Counted from the first letter of the stretch, positions 8,850 to 18,072 are shown. The stretch is DNA of 57,115 bases from Pseudomonadota bacterium (GCA_018823135.1 JAHJJF010000043.1:1-57115), one strand, 5' to 3'. Program-made: numbers and translations. Notes: generated by a model from the letters alone, not told the origin.

Positions 8850-9244
8850 GGTGAGTCTCCTGGAGCGGTGGGATCTCTCCCGCTGCTGTTAAACGTAGAT
8901 ATATTTTTCAAGTCCTTATGGGCCGGTTCCATTTTGATGAGCGCAAATCAGCGGGGTGATGGGCCGGGGGAACCTTGCTGATTTTTCGGTAAATCCCCTC
9001 ATCACGGTGATAACGGGAATCATATGAATAATATTAGCAAAAGGCATGCCGGCGTACGAAGTCAGGGTGAAAGAAGCTGGCGAAGCCCTAAGTCAGAGAG
9101 ATGAGAGGAAGCGGCGAAAAGAGAAGAGAAGACAGAGAGGATCTGTCATGCCTCAACATGTGGTGGGGCCTCAACATGTTGAGGGAATTAGCTATTTAGC
9201 GCAACCTCATCGCTGTCCCTATAAGTTCGTTTGAACAAAAAAGC
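8850..9244. other. Intergenic region with a 16-bp perfect palindrome
   Basis: 395 bases between two minus-strand genes. It holds a direct repeat CCTCAACATG at 9151-9160 and the perfect palindrome CCTCAACATGTTGAGG at 9169-9184. A purine-rich stretch lies at about 9060-9140. No coding frame looks convincing. The palindrome could be an operator; its role is unknown. Confidence 0.4.
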
Positions 9245-10822
9245 CTATCTTTCTTTATTTTTGTGCATAACCTGTAAAATGATCGCCAGCCCCGCAGACA
9301 ACAGACAGAGGACTGCCGCCATGGTGAATGCCGCGGCGTAGCTGTCGGTCAGGACTTTTGCGAAGTTTCCTGCCGCAATCCCTACTACGCCTGCAATACC
9401 ATATGAGGTGAAAACCCAGCCATAATTTGCCCCGAGATTTTTTGCCCCGAAGAGATCCGCGGTTGCGGATGGGAAGAGTGCGAAGTTGCCACCAAAATTA
9501 AAACCGACCAGCGCCGCTCCGATACTGAGCGCCGCTTCCGTTTTCATACCGGCAAGAAAAAACATAATGCCCGCCTGGAGAAGAAACATGGCAACAAAGG
9601 TCGCAGTACGGCCGATCCGATCCGAGATAAAACCCCAGAATATTCTGCCCACCGCGTTGAAAATGGCAAGCAGTCCGACGGCAGCAGCCCCCTTCAGCAT
9701 CAGTGCGTTTGTTTCCGATGCACTCAACTTCCTGCCAGCCTCGCTGGCCGCAGCCACCAGCTGCTCACCGGCAAAGACCTTGATGATCCCTATGACCATA
9801 AGCCCGGCCACAGCACCGCTGAAGAACATCAACCAAAGGAGATAAAATGCCGGATCTTTCAGTGTCTCCTGCCAGGTTGAATTCTGCACTGTCCTGTCTG
9901 TCAAGGGCGCAGCCGAGGGAGGGTTACACAGAAGGAGCGCGCCGGCAGTGACGACAACGATGCAGACAATGCCATGCATAATAAAGAACGGGAATATTCC
10001 CTGTTTGCCGATATAGCCTAATGCCCCCCATTTCTGGCTGAAAAGATAGGCACCCATGCCGAATCCGGCTACCGCAATCCCGCTTACCAATCCTTTATGT
10101 TCAGGAAACCATTTCACCAGAGCGGCAATGGGGCAGACATAAGCAAATCCGGTCCCGGCACCGGCCATGAAACCGATCGTACCCCAGAGCAAGAGGAGCC
10201 TGTCAATTTCCGCAAGCTTTCCGACATACTGGTTGCCCATCATGATACCAGCCACAATGCACGTCGTCATAATACCCATGGGTGCGTAACGTACAATGAC
10301 CGACTCTTCGCCCAAATGGCCGAAAAATGCATGAAAAACCATGAGGATGAGAACTGTCACCACTCCGGCAAAAATCGCGTGGGCGAGATAAAAGACAATG
10401 GCGTTTGTCATGAGTCCGGCATAGATGAATCCGCTGCCAATCAATAGGCCGCCAATGATTGCCGGCACCCGGGGACCCTTGATGTCCTGCACGCGTCCGG
10501 CAATGACCATGACCGCCGCAAAACTCAAGATACAGATCGAAAAGGCATACTTCAGGATTCCCTGCTGTTTTGCAATCTCCATCTTAACCGCAACGGCATC
10601 CCGAACCACAATGACAACATCTGCAGGGGTCCCCGCAGCAAGCTGCGCAGCTTGCTGTTCCTCTGTGATCACCGGCGGGAAGATATTTGAGGTCAAGGGT
10701 TCCCAGAAAATGCTGTAGCCATAAACCGTACCCAGGACGAGCTGAACAAGGATCGCTCCTGCCAGAACCTGAAAGCGCTTACCTTTTCCGATTTCTGCTA
10801 AAGTAGATGCCTGAGTTGTCAT
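9245..10822 (-). CDS. MFS transporter, oxalate/formate antiporter (OFA) family
   Basis: Inner-membrane carrier of the OFA branch of the major facilitator superfamily; substrate probably a small carboxylate, not fixed by sequence. The start MTTQASTLAEI is chosen because GGAGGTG lies about 12 nt upstream; a longer in-frame start exists at 10885 but lacks support. About 12 helices are visible, with VYGYSIFWEPLTSNIF in helix 1, FAGVVTVLILMVFHAFFGHL, and FNAVGRIFWGFISDRIGRT, the conserved OFA/MFS loop 8-9 motif. Two hydrophilic, alanine-rich insertions stand out: about 40 residues between helices 1 and 2 (ITEEQQAAQLAAGTPADVV) and one after VIGIIKVFAGEQL. It appears monocistronic. Confidence 0.82.
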   Translation of the reverse strand: MTTQASTLAEIGKGKRFQVLAGAILVQLVLGTVYGYSIFWEPLTSNIFPPVITEEQQAAQLAAGTPADVVIVVRDAVAVKMEIAKQQGILKYAFSICILSFAAVMVIAGRVQDIKGPRVPAIIGGLLIGSGFIYAGLMTNAIVFYLAHAIFAGVVTVLILMVFHAFFGHLGEESVIVRYAPMGIMTTCIVAGIMMGNQYVGKLAEIDRLLLLWGTIGFMAGAGTGFAYVCPIAALVKWFPEHKGLVSGIAVAGFGMGAYLFSQKWGALGYIGKQGIFPFFIMHGIVCIVVVTAGALLLCNPPSAAPLTDRTVQNSTWQETLKDPAFYLLWLMFFSGAVAGLMVIGIIKVFAGEQLVAAASEAGRKLSASETNALMLKGAAAVGLLAIFNAVGRIFWGFISDRIGRTATFVAMFLLQAGIMFFLAGMKTEAALSIGAALVGFNFGGNFALFPSATADLFGAKNLGANYGWVFTSYGIAGVVGIAAGNFAKVLTDSYAAAFTMAAVLCLLSAGLAIILQVMHKNKER

Positions 10823-11246
10823 GATTTTCTTTTTCACCTCCAATTTGAAGATGTCTGCCATATTCCTCGCCTGTTTCCACCACATAATTGTTGATGTTCA
10901 CACGGAAGGTCAAATCAAGTCAAGCCTGGATTAATGCAAAAGGATAAAATGAGAATCATATATGTTTTGTTGGGGGAGTGACGGAAAGGTGCGTAACGAT
11001 TGGCATTGAAGATGGGGGCCACAACACCTTCCAGCAAGTTTTTATTTCAACCTATAATTTGTACTGAAATAATTCGGTTTTGCTTTTTCCCCGTTTTTTT
11101 CAAAAGGGAGTCTTTCTTTTCCGCTATTCCAAAAAATTTGACCCGGATTTTTTTTCTTCACTGGAAAATACCCCCTCAACAAAACCAGTTAAATTAACAT
11201 AAGATTATCTGTCGTTGAATAATCTATTGAGACTCCTACACCAGCC

Positions 11247-11285
11247 TTGACATATTGCCTGAAAAAAAATGTAATACTTTAAGTA
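11247..11285 (+). promoter_or_regulatory. Sigma-70 promoter for katA, with palindrome at +1
   Basis: TTGACA (11247-11252), a 17-bp spacer and TGTAAT (11270-11275) give a good sigma-70 promoter about 90 nt before katA. The palindrome TACTT-T-AAGTA (11275-11285) covers the predicted start of transcription and could be an operator. Confidence 0.55.
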
Positions 11286-11330
11286 CACCTTAAAATACCG
11301 TATTTCCATCGCTGATCTTTTCCCCAACCG

Positions 11331-11357
11331 TTTGAAATATAATTATAATTTTGAAAT
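11331..11357 (+). promoter_or_regulatory. A/T palindrome between TTTGAAAT repeats, PerR-box-like
   Basis: TATAATTATA (11338-11347) is a perfect palindrome flanked by two direct TTTGAAAT words (11331-11338 and 11350-11357), just before the katA start. It partly fits the PerR box (TTATAATnATTATAA). A PerR-like regulator is encoded at 43.5 kb. The match is imperfect. Confidence 0.35.
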
Positions 11358-11368
11358 GCAGGTGTCAC

Positions 11369-12877
11369 ATGTCTGAGAGAAAAGTCCTCACCAGTAATTT
11401 TGGAGCGCCGGTCGGCAACGACCTGAATACCATAACCGCCGGACTGAAAGGTCCTGCTTTAATGCAGGATGTTCACCTGCTGGAAAAACTCGCTCATTTC
11501 GACCGGGAACGCATACCGGAACGGGTGGTCCATGCCAAGGGCGCTGGAGCCTTTGGCTATTTTGAAGTCACCAATGACGCGAGCCAGTATACCAAGGCCA
11601 AGTTTCTCTCCAAGGTCGGAAAGAAAACCGATCTTTTCGTCCGATTTTCCACCGTGGGTGGCGAAAAAGGCTCTGCTGATTCAGAACGCGACCCCAGGGG
11701 GTTTGCCATCAAGTTCTATACCGAAGAGGGAAACTATGACATGGTGGGCAACAACACCCCGGTGTTTTTTATCCGCGACCCACTGAAATTCCCGGACTTC
11801 ATCCACACTCAGAAAAGAAATCCCGCCACCAACCTTAAGGATGCCGACATGTTCTGGGATTTCCTGTCACTGACCCCGGAATCAATTCATCAGGTGACCA
11901 TTCTCTTTTCCGACCGCGTCACCCCCAGAAGTTTGCGCCACATGAACGGCTACAGCAGCCACACCTTTAAGTGGTATAACAAAAAAGGTGAATATTACTG
12001 GGTCCAATATCATTTCAAGACCGAGCAGGGAAATCTGACCTTCACCGCCGAAGAGGCGGATCGGATGAAAAGCATTGATCCTGACTGTGCAACCCGCGAC
12101 CTTTATGAATCGATAGTCCGGGGTGAATATCCATCCTGGCGACTGGAATTACAGATCATGACCCCGGAGCAGGCTAAAGATTACCGGTTCGATCCGTTTG
12201 ATATCATCAAGGTATGGCCTCATGCGGACTTTCCGCCCATGGACGTCGGCCGCATGGTTCTTAACCGCAATCCCGAGAATTATTTTGCCGAGGTGGAGCA
12301 GTAGGCGTTCTCACCCGGCAACTTTGTCCCCGGCATTGCGGCCTCCTCCGACAAAATGCTGCAGGGCCGGCTGTTCAGTTACCACGACACCCATCGGCAC
12401 CGCCTGGGCGCCAACTACCATCTATTGCCGGTGAACTCTGCCAAAGCCTGCCCGATGCACAACTACCAGCGGGACGGTGCCATGCGCTCCGATAATAACG
12501 GTGGTGGCGGCCCGAATTACTGGCCCAACAGTTTTGGCAGGCCAAACCCCAAGGCCGATGCAAATGAGCCTGCCGCGGATTTATCCGGCCAGGCGGATCG
12601 CCATGCGTACGCCCTTGTGGATGATGATTTTGTTCAGGCAGGTGATTTGTACCGCAAAGTTATGAAAGATCAGGACAGGACAAACCTGATAAACAATATT
12701 GTCGGGCACTTGAAAGGTGCTCAGACCCGCCTCCAATTACGCCAGACCGTACTTTTTTATAAGGCAGACCCGGATTACGGCAGCAGAGTTGCCAAAGGAC
12801 TGGGCCTTGATCTGAAAAAAATCAAGCTACTTGCCTCGCTGTCCCAGGAAGACCGGGTCAAGGCCACCGCAGCATAA
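11369..12877 (+). pseudogene. katA: Clade-3-type haem catalase, interrupted by in-frame amber codon
   Basis: Catalase (2 H2O2 to O2 and water). Start ATG at 11369 ([15 protein letters not shown]). Active-site His55 lies in [17 protein letters not shown] and the distal Asn in [13 protein letters not shown]. At codon 312 (12302-12304) [11 protein letters not shown] is followed by TAG, then AFSPGNFVPGIAASSDKML continues in the same frame for 190 more codons, including haem-ligand Tyr338 in RLFSYHDTHRHRLG. Total 502 codons, the normal family length. The truncated product would lack the haem ligand and be inactive. Options are a recent nonsense mutation, readthrough or sequence error. No frameshift or further decay is seen, so the lesion is recent or tolerated. 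Confidence 0.88.
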
Positions 12878-12893
12878 GGCTGATACAGCACAA

Positions 12894-12930
12894 CCGTTGG
12901 CTTCGGTCAGACTTAGACCGAAGCCAACGG
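12894..12930 (+). terminator. Strong hairpin after katA
   Basis: CCGTTGGCTTCGGTC (12894-12908) and GACCGAAGCCAACGG (12916-12930) form a perfect 15-bp stem with a 7-nt loop, 17 nt after the catalase stop. No U-tract follows, so it may work by RNA 3'-end protection as well as termination. Confidence 0.65.
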
Positions 12931-13215
12931 CGTATCGTGACTCATCCTTCTGCTTTAGCACTTCAAGTACAAAAATAAAAACATCGACCTGGTCAATTCA
13001 GCTACGCAGAACCAGAGAATATTCATCAGTTACACCTGAGCTTTCAACCGGTTGACCAACCGGCACCCAGTAGCTGTGCTTTTCACCTGCGCACATTGAT
13101 AATCATAACTAAAAATTACTGATTTTTAAAAAAAACTTTCTTGCCGTACACGGAAAGGTGTATACCGAAAGCAGATACGAAAATTTTAATTCTTTTTATG
13201 AGCGAGGGTCTGATT
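12931..13215 (+). other. Intergenic region upstream of the lipoprotein pair
   Basis: About 285 bases, A/T-rich in its last third (ATTACTGATTTTTAAAAAAA near 13115). An ACCGGTTGACCAACCGG inverted repeat is visible near 13048. No gene is recognised. A promoter for the lipoprotein pair should lie here but none is clear. Confidence 0.3.
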
Positions 13216-13449
13216 ATGAAAATAAATATCCAGCTTATCATCATTGCCCTTATTGTTCTCCTCTTCTACGGCTGTGCGGTGCGCAGACCGCCTTTTTCTC
13301 CGAGGCGGTATAACACCGACGCCCATAAACAGGCCCAGACCATGGAAGACTGCATTGAATGCCATTCCGGCGACAAAGCTCCGCCCCACGGCCTTAAACG
13401 AGGCAATTGCCTCAGTTGTCATCAACTCGAGAGGGGGTCATTACCATGA
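13216..13449 (+). CDS. Small lipoprotein with two CXXCH haem-binding motifs
   Basis: A 77-residue protein. The start MKINIQLIIIALIVLLFYGC is chosen over an upstream TTG because GAGGGT precedes it and it gives an immediate lipoprotein signal with lipidated Cys20. Two covalent c-haem motifs follow: C46-I-E-C-H50 and C65-L-S-C-H69, with His37 and His58 as possible distal ligands. It would be a very small periplasm-facing, membrane-anchored dihaem cytochrome, presumably passing electrons. Its stop overlaps the start of the next lipoprotein gene (ATGA). No close named family is recognised. Confidence 0.75.
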   Translation: MKINIQLIIIALIVLLFYGCAVRRPPFSPRRYNTDAHKQAQTMEDCIECHSGDKAPPHGLKRGNCLSCHQLERGSLP

Positions 13450-14027
13450 AATATTTTCGAACTCTCCTTGTGCTTGCGCTGCTTTTCATTTTAGCGGGAT
13501 GCGGCCCGATAATCGGCCAGCTGATGCGTATGTCCGAAGGCATAAAAGACTTTACCGTTGTGTCCGGAAATCTGGGGACAGTCAAGCCCGGCATGGATAT
13601 CGTCGTGGTCGGTCCTTTTGACCTCAAAGAAGGTGCCTATTCCATTGCCAGAGGCGATGAAGCAGTGATTCTTGCTGATAAACTGAAAAGGCACCACCTG
13701 TTTGACACCGAAATTTATTTCCTGCGAAAATACGGCACCCTGACCAAAGACATCATGGAAATGAAGTCCGAGAGCGCCGCCAAACTCCAGAAAAGACTGG
13801 GGCGGGATGGCGGCTTGCCCGATTTGATTCTCTTCGGCACGATCGTCAGCAGGGATACCATTGTCGCTCCCACCAGGGGGCTGATCACCGAAGTAAAATT
13901 TCTTCTGGATTTCTATGATCCGGCGCAGAAGTCTTCGGTGGTTGTGGAGATCACGGTGCGGGATCTGTTCCGGGATTATATCGACACGGTTATTGAGGAA
14001 TTACAGAACAGGATGAAGGCAAAATAA
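13446..14027 (+). CDS. Lipoprotein of unknown function, coupled to the dihaem lipoprotein
   Basis: 193 residues beginning MKYFRTLLVLALLFILAGCG, a clear lipoprotein signal with lipidated Cys19. The rest is mixed alpha/beta: VKPGMDIVVVGPFDLKEGA, a helical SESAAKLQKRLG segment, then DLILFGTIVSRDTIV and a C-terminal helix. The pattern recalls small outer-membrane lipoproteins of the CsgG/GNA1162 type, but that resemblance is weak. GAGAGGGGGT acts as ribosome binding site inside the end of the upstream gene, so the two products are probably made together. Function unknown. Confidence 0.7.
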   Translation: MKYFRTLLVLALLFILAGCGPIIGQLMRMSEGIKDFTVVSGNLGTVKPGMDIVVVGPFDLKEGAYSIARGDEAVILADKLKRHHLFDTEIYFLRKYGTLTKDIMEMKSESAAKLQKRLGRDGGLPDLILFGTIVSRDTIVAPTRGLITEVKFLLDFYDPAQKSSVVVEITVRDLFRDYIDTVIEELQNRMKAK

Positions 14028-14035
14028 GAAAAGTG

Positions 14036-14061
14036 GTAAGGGGCCGATTTTGGCCCCTTAC
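14036..14061 (+). terminator. Hairpin terminator of the lipoprotein pair
   Basis: GTAAGGGGCC (14036-14045) pairs perfectly with GGCCCCTTAC (14052-14061) around GATTTT, 9 nt after the stop codon. The downstream stretch is only weakly T-rich. Confidence 0.65.
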
Positions 14062-14206
14062 TGTCTCTGCTTCTTACAGGTTCCTTTACGTTTCACATGC
14101 AATGACATACATGAACCCTCGCCAAACACGCCATATTTATTGACGCCGGCATATGTTTTTGGTAGCCCTTACCTGTAAATAAAAAAAACTTAATAAGGGC
14201 CTTGAC

Positions 14207-17188
14207 ATGCCGCATAAAAATTATCATGGCGCCCCGTTTTTTGCTTTTTCCTTTTTTCTTTTTTTGACGATTTCAATCGCCCAGACATCTGCCGCTGAAA
14301 AACCCACATTAATCATTAATACCGCTGGCCATAACAGCAGAATCCATGAGCTGATATTCACCGCAGACGGCAAGCAGCTGATCTCCGCCTCGGAGGATAA
14401 AACAGTTCGCCTCTGGGATCTTGCAACCGGCGAGACAGTGCAAATCTTCCGTGCTCAAATAGAACCGGGACCGGGGGGAAAAATTACCTGTGCTGCATTG
14501 TCGCCGGATAATCGTTATCTGGCAATTGCCGGGGCAGGATATCAAAAAAAGCAAAAACGATTTGCACCAATACTTATCTTTGAAATGGAATCCGGGAATA
14601 TCATCCGGACATTAGCCGGTCATGAAGATCCAAGCGGATCGAAAACCGTTTCTTCAACCATCCTTGATCTGGCCTTTTCTCCTGACGGCAAAAAAATCGT
14701 TTCCGCAAGCAAAGACGGCTCCGCTAAAGTATGGGATTTTACCACCGGTAATCACCTTGCCACCCTGAAAGACCATAAGGACGCGATTTTCACAGTCGCC
14801 TTTTCTCCTGACGGCAAACATATTGTTACCGGAAGCGATGACAACAACCTCTGCCTCTGGGACAGTACAAACGGGCGACTCATCAAAACCATGTCCGGCC
14901 ATTCCGAACCGGTTCGAACTGTCGCCTACACTCCTGACGGGAAGATACTATCAGGCAGCAGCGACAAAACTGTTCAATTGTGGGCTGCGGACGGGACACA
15001 CTTAAAAAAAATTGCCAACTTTAATAGTAGAATAAGGGGAATTTCCATAAGCCCGGATGGAGGCACCATAGTTGTCGGAAATGCCGCCAGAAAAGAGCCT
15101 TTCAATTGCGTTTCCATCAAACTCCCTGAAGGGGAAAAGCTATCCACATTTAAAGAACATAAATCTTTTGCCCCTGCTACAGCCATTTCTCCTGACGGCT
15201 TAACCGCAGCAAGCGGTGACAATGAAGGAAAAGTCCACCTCTGGGATATTAATACAGGCAATCTCATTCAAACCCTGGAAGGAAATGGCAGGCAAGTCTG
15301 GTCCGTAGGATTTGCCAAAGACGGACGATCCATTGCCTGGGGCCATACTCGAAAAGAATTTAATATATTTTCATACGGTCCGCTGCAACAGGCATTTCAG
15401 CTTTCCACCTCGCAGAATTTTTTCGATCCTTCCCTTAAACCGGAATTACTGTCTTCGACTAAGTATGCACAGGGACTTAAGTCATCAGGCCCCTGGCAGG
15501 TCCGGACTGAAAGAAACAAGCCCGATACAGCTTTGACAATTTTAAAATACAGCACCCCCCTTTTCACAATTACTCGAACCGAAACAAACGGCGCAGTCCA
15601 TAAAAGCGTCACTCTGACCCCGGACGGAAAAACCTTGATCAGCGGCGGCAACGGCGGCAAACTTGAATCCTTTGAAACAACAACCGGGAAAAAACTCAAT
15701 AAATTCATTGGCCATGAAAGTGATGTCTGGGCGTTGGCCGCATCCCCGGACGGGCGGCTCCTGGTTTCCGGTTCTTCCGACCAGACCGTACGGCTCTGGG
15801 AAATAGCCTCGGCCAGATTATTGCTGACAATTTTCTGCGCCAGAGATAACGAATGGATTGCCTGGACTCCTGAGGGATTCTTTGTCAACTCGGAAAACGG
15901 CAGCAGGTATATCGGTTGGCATGTGAATCAGGGTATTTCAAAAGCTGCCAAATATTTTCCAGCCTCACGCCTGTATGATCAATTTTATCGGCCGGACATA
16001 GTCCAGGCAATACTTATGGGAAAAGACGAGGCAAAGATTCTTGAGGCTTCTTCGCGATTTAATCTTGATCAGACCCTTGAAAGCGGTTCAGCTCCGGTGG
16101 TAAAATTTCTCGAACCCGTTCTTAATGAAACTTCTCAGAGGGATATCAAGGCTGCCATCGCTTTAATCGATCAGGGAGGAGGTGTCGGCAAAATCATCTG
16201 GAAACTCAATGGGGTCACCATCGGCGTTGAAAAGGACGGAAGGGGCATTACTGCTCTCCCCAGGAAAACAAAGACCGCCCAACAAATTTTCAGCCTCACC
16301 AAACTCCTGACTCTCAGCCCGGGCAACAACACCATCGAGGTGGTTGCGTATAATAAAACCGGCAGCATCGCTTCAGATCCGGCAAAGATGTCCCTCCTGC
16401 TGAAAGATATGATTTCAGAACCCCCATCCCTTCACATTCTGGCCATCGGCATCAACCAATACCGTGACAAATCCCTTTGGCTGAAATTTGCGGTTCCGGA
16501 TGCACAAAGCCTGGTTGCTAAAATTACTGAAACATCTCACACAATATTCAAAGATATTTCCGTAACTGAGCTTTACGATGCCAAAGCTACAAGTCAGGGG
16601 GTCCTTGAAGCCATCAATCAAATCGCCCAAAAAGCCCAAAGCAACGATGTATTCATGCTTTACCTGGCAGGTCACGGCATTACTCTTGACGGCCGCTATC
16701 ATTTTCTGCCGGTTGATTTTCGTTATCATAATGAAGATTCAGTGCGGGATAAGGGGATCAATCAAGACCATCTGCAGACCTGGATGAGTCAGGTATCCGC
16801 CCAGAAAAGCCTTATCCTGCTCGACACCTGTAATAGCGGCTCCTATGTCATGGCCCAGGCAGCAACTCGCGGGATTGCAGAAAAAACAGCAATTGACAAA
16901 CTCACCCGCGCCACCGGTCGGGCGATTATCGCCGCTTCGTCGGATTCCCAGGTCGCCCTTGAAGGATACGAAAACCACGGGGTTTTCACCTATGCCCTGC
17001 TGGAGGCCCTTTCCAGGGCGGATCACCAAAACGGCAATCGCGACGGCTTTACCAGCACCGGCGAAATCGCCTCATACATTAATGAGCAGGTCCCGGAGAT
17101 AACTTATAATAAATGGGGATATGAACAGGTTCCGCAGGTAAATCTTCTGGGCCGGGAATTTCCTATCGGCATGGCATTACGAGAATAA
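14207..17188 (+). CDS. Exported WD40-repeat protein with C-terminal caspase domain
   Basis: 993 residues. The N-terminus has a Sec signal (FFAFSFFLFLTISIAQTSAA, cleavage near 30). Residues about 35-545 carry eight or more WD40 blades, several with clear D-K-T-V-R-L-W endings (SEDKTVRLWD near 63, SSDQTVRLWE near 523). A linker of about 560-735 looks Ig-like. Residues about 740-985 are a peptidase C14 (metacaspase-like) domain with catalytic His823 in MLYLAGHGITLDGRYHFLP and Cys875 in LILLDTCNSGSY. The substrate is unknown; caspases of this kind often cut after basic residues. The periplasmic location is unusual. It seems to be transcribed alone. Confidence 0.88.
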   Translation: MPHKNYHGAPFFAFSFFLFLTISIAQTSAAEKPTLIINTAGHNSRIHELIFTADGKQLISASEDKTVRLWDLATGETVQIFRAQIEPGPGGKITCAALSPDNRYLAIAGAGYQKKQKRFAPILIFEMESGNIIRTLAGHEDPSGSKTVSSTILDLAFSPDGKKIVSASKDGSAKVWDFTTGNHLATLKDHKDAIFTVAFSPDGKHIVTGSDDNNLCLWDSTNGRLIKTMSGHSEPVRTVAYTPDGKILSGSSDKTVQLWAADGTHLKKIANFNSRIRGISISPDGGTIVVGNAARKEPFNCVSIKLPEGEKLSTFKEHKSFAPATAISPDGLTAASGDNEGKVHLWDINTGNLIQTLEGNGRQVWSVGFAKDGRSIAWGHTRKEFNIFSYGPLQQAFQLSTSQNFFDPSLKPELLSSTKYAQGLKSSGPWQVRTERNKPDTALTILKYSTPLFTITRTETNGAVHKSVTLTPDGKTLISGGNGGKLESFETTTGKKLNKFIGHESDVWALAASPDGRLLVSGSSDQTVRLWEIASARLLLTIFCARDNEWIAWTPEGFFVNSENGSRYIGWHVNQGISKAAKYFPASRLYDQFYRPDIVQAILMGKDEAKILEASSRFNLDQTLESGSAPVVKFLEPVLNETSQRDIKAAIALIDQGGGVGKIIWKLNGVTIGVEKDGRGITALPRKTKTAQQIFSLTKLLTLSPGNNTIEVVAYNKTGSIASDPAKMSLLLKDMISEPPSLHILAIGINQYRDKSLWLKFAVPDAQSLVAKITETSHTIFKDISVTELYDAKATSQGVLEAINQIAQKAQSNDVFMLYLAGHGITLDGRYHFLPVDFRYHNEDSVRDKGINQDHLQTWMSQVSAQKSLILLDTCNSGSYVMAQAATRGIAEKTAIDKLTRATGRAIIAASSDSQVALEGYENHGVFTYALLEALSRADHQNGNRDGFTSTGEIASYINEQVPEITYNKWGYEQVPQVNLLGREFPIGMALRE

Positions 17189-17208
17189 GAAACGACAATA
17201 TCATACCA

Positions 17209-17312
17209 AGTTACATTCAAAGAGATACGGCGGCAATATCAGGCCCCGGAGGCGTACATTGAAATACGTCGAGGAACCGACGACGCAGCCTGCTCATGGA
17301 ATTTGAATGCGA
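17209..17312. repeat. About 100-bp element with CATTCAAA/TTTGAATG ends (copy A)
   Basis: TTACATTCAAA (17211-17221) and TTTGAATGCGA (17302-17312) bound a GC-richer core that has its own ACGTCG-AGGAAC-CGACG hairpin. A related element occurs at 22046-22150 with the same ends and shared core words (AATACG-CGA-GAA, CCGAC, CAGC). It looks like a small non-autonomous dispersed repeat placed at gene ends. Confidence 0.55.
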
Positions 17313-17319
17313 CGAGGGA

Positions 17320-17985
17320 TCACATTCTTTTTAAATAAATCTCCCCTTCATTCTCATAGGCGGAAAATCCATAGGATGAGAGAAAAATAAAGACCGGACG
17401 CCCGAAAAGAAACATCTCGACTTCCATTGTTATGCCGTATTCTTCATTGGCCCTGGCACGGATGGCAAGGTCTTTTCTGACTATTTTGTTGAGTTCTTCA
17501 AGGGTTTCCTGATCGCCATTGCTCTGCAAAACCCTCACCGCCAATCCATCGATAATTACGCAACCACATTCCTGATCATGCTCTTGTAGCAACCCGATGA
17601 TCGGGTCATCGGGATGAATTATGTCCAGCCGGGAGATTAAATCCTTATTAATGACTCCCAGAAGCTCATCAGGGTCCCAACACTTCAGCAGGCGGCATTC
17701 AAGGGGACGGTTCCCATAAATACCGCACAATAAATCCTCGCCAATGAAACGGCAGGTCCATTCCCCTTCCTTGCCACTTATCTTGACCAGCTCCTGTTCG
17801 ATGGGTTCAATTTTACCGGTCAACGGCGAGTATGCCCGTTCCCCTTTGCGCAATGTAACAAGATCCCGGTAGGAAATATTCCCGGCAAGAAGAAGCTCTT
17901 TGTCCTGAATATGTAATGCCGGCCCTCCCTTGTGGCAGCAGGTCCCGCATCTTTGACACTGATTAATTATTACTTTGTTTTCCAC
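17320..17985 (-). CDS. YkgJ-type cysteine-cluster protein
   Basis: 221 residues. The N-terminus carries INQCQRCGTCCHKGGPAL, the CxxCxxCC-type cluster of the YkgJ/Fe-S-Zn family. More cysteines follow in WTCRFIGEDLLCGIYGNRPL and ECRLLKCW, a set that could bind one Fe-S cluster or zinc. The C-terminal 90 residues have no recognised motif. Soluble, cytosolic, no signal. Biochemical role not known; family members are often near redox or tRNA-modifying enzymes, but no such neighbour is obvious here. Monocistronic between element A and the DUF2914 gene. Confidence 0.75.
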   Translation of the reverse strand: MENKVIINQCQRCGTCCHKGGPALHIQDKELLLAGNISYRDLVTLRKGERAYSPLTGKIEPIEQELVKISGKEGEWTCRFIGEDLLCGIYGNRPLECRLLKCWDPDELLGVINKDLISRLDIIHPDDPIIGLLQEHDQECGCVIIDGLAVRVLQSNGDQETLEELNKIVRKDLAIRARANEEYGITMEVEMFLFGRPVFIFLSSYGFSAYENEGEIYLKRM

Positions 17986-18072
17986 TTTTCGCTCAGTTCC
18001 CGGGCATAATAAAGGGCAGCGCTAGATAGAAATCTATACCGCCGCCCCCTTGCTTTTCAATAGTATAGCTGA

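Noticed and set aside
11369-12877. TAG at codon 312 of katA as a pyrrolysine codon
   Set aside because: Catalases are not known to use pyrrolysine and no pyl gene is in the window; nonsense mutation or read error is simpler.
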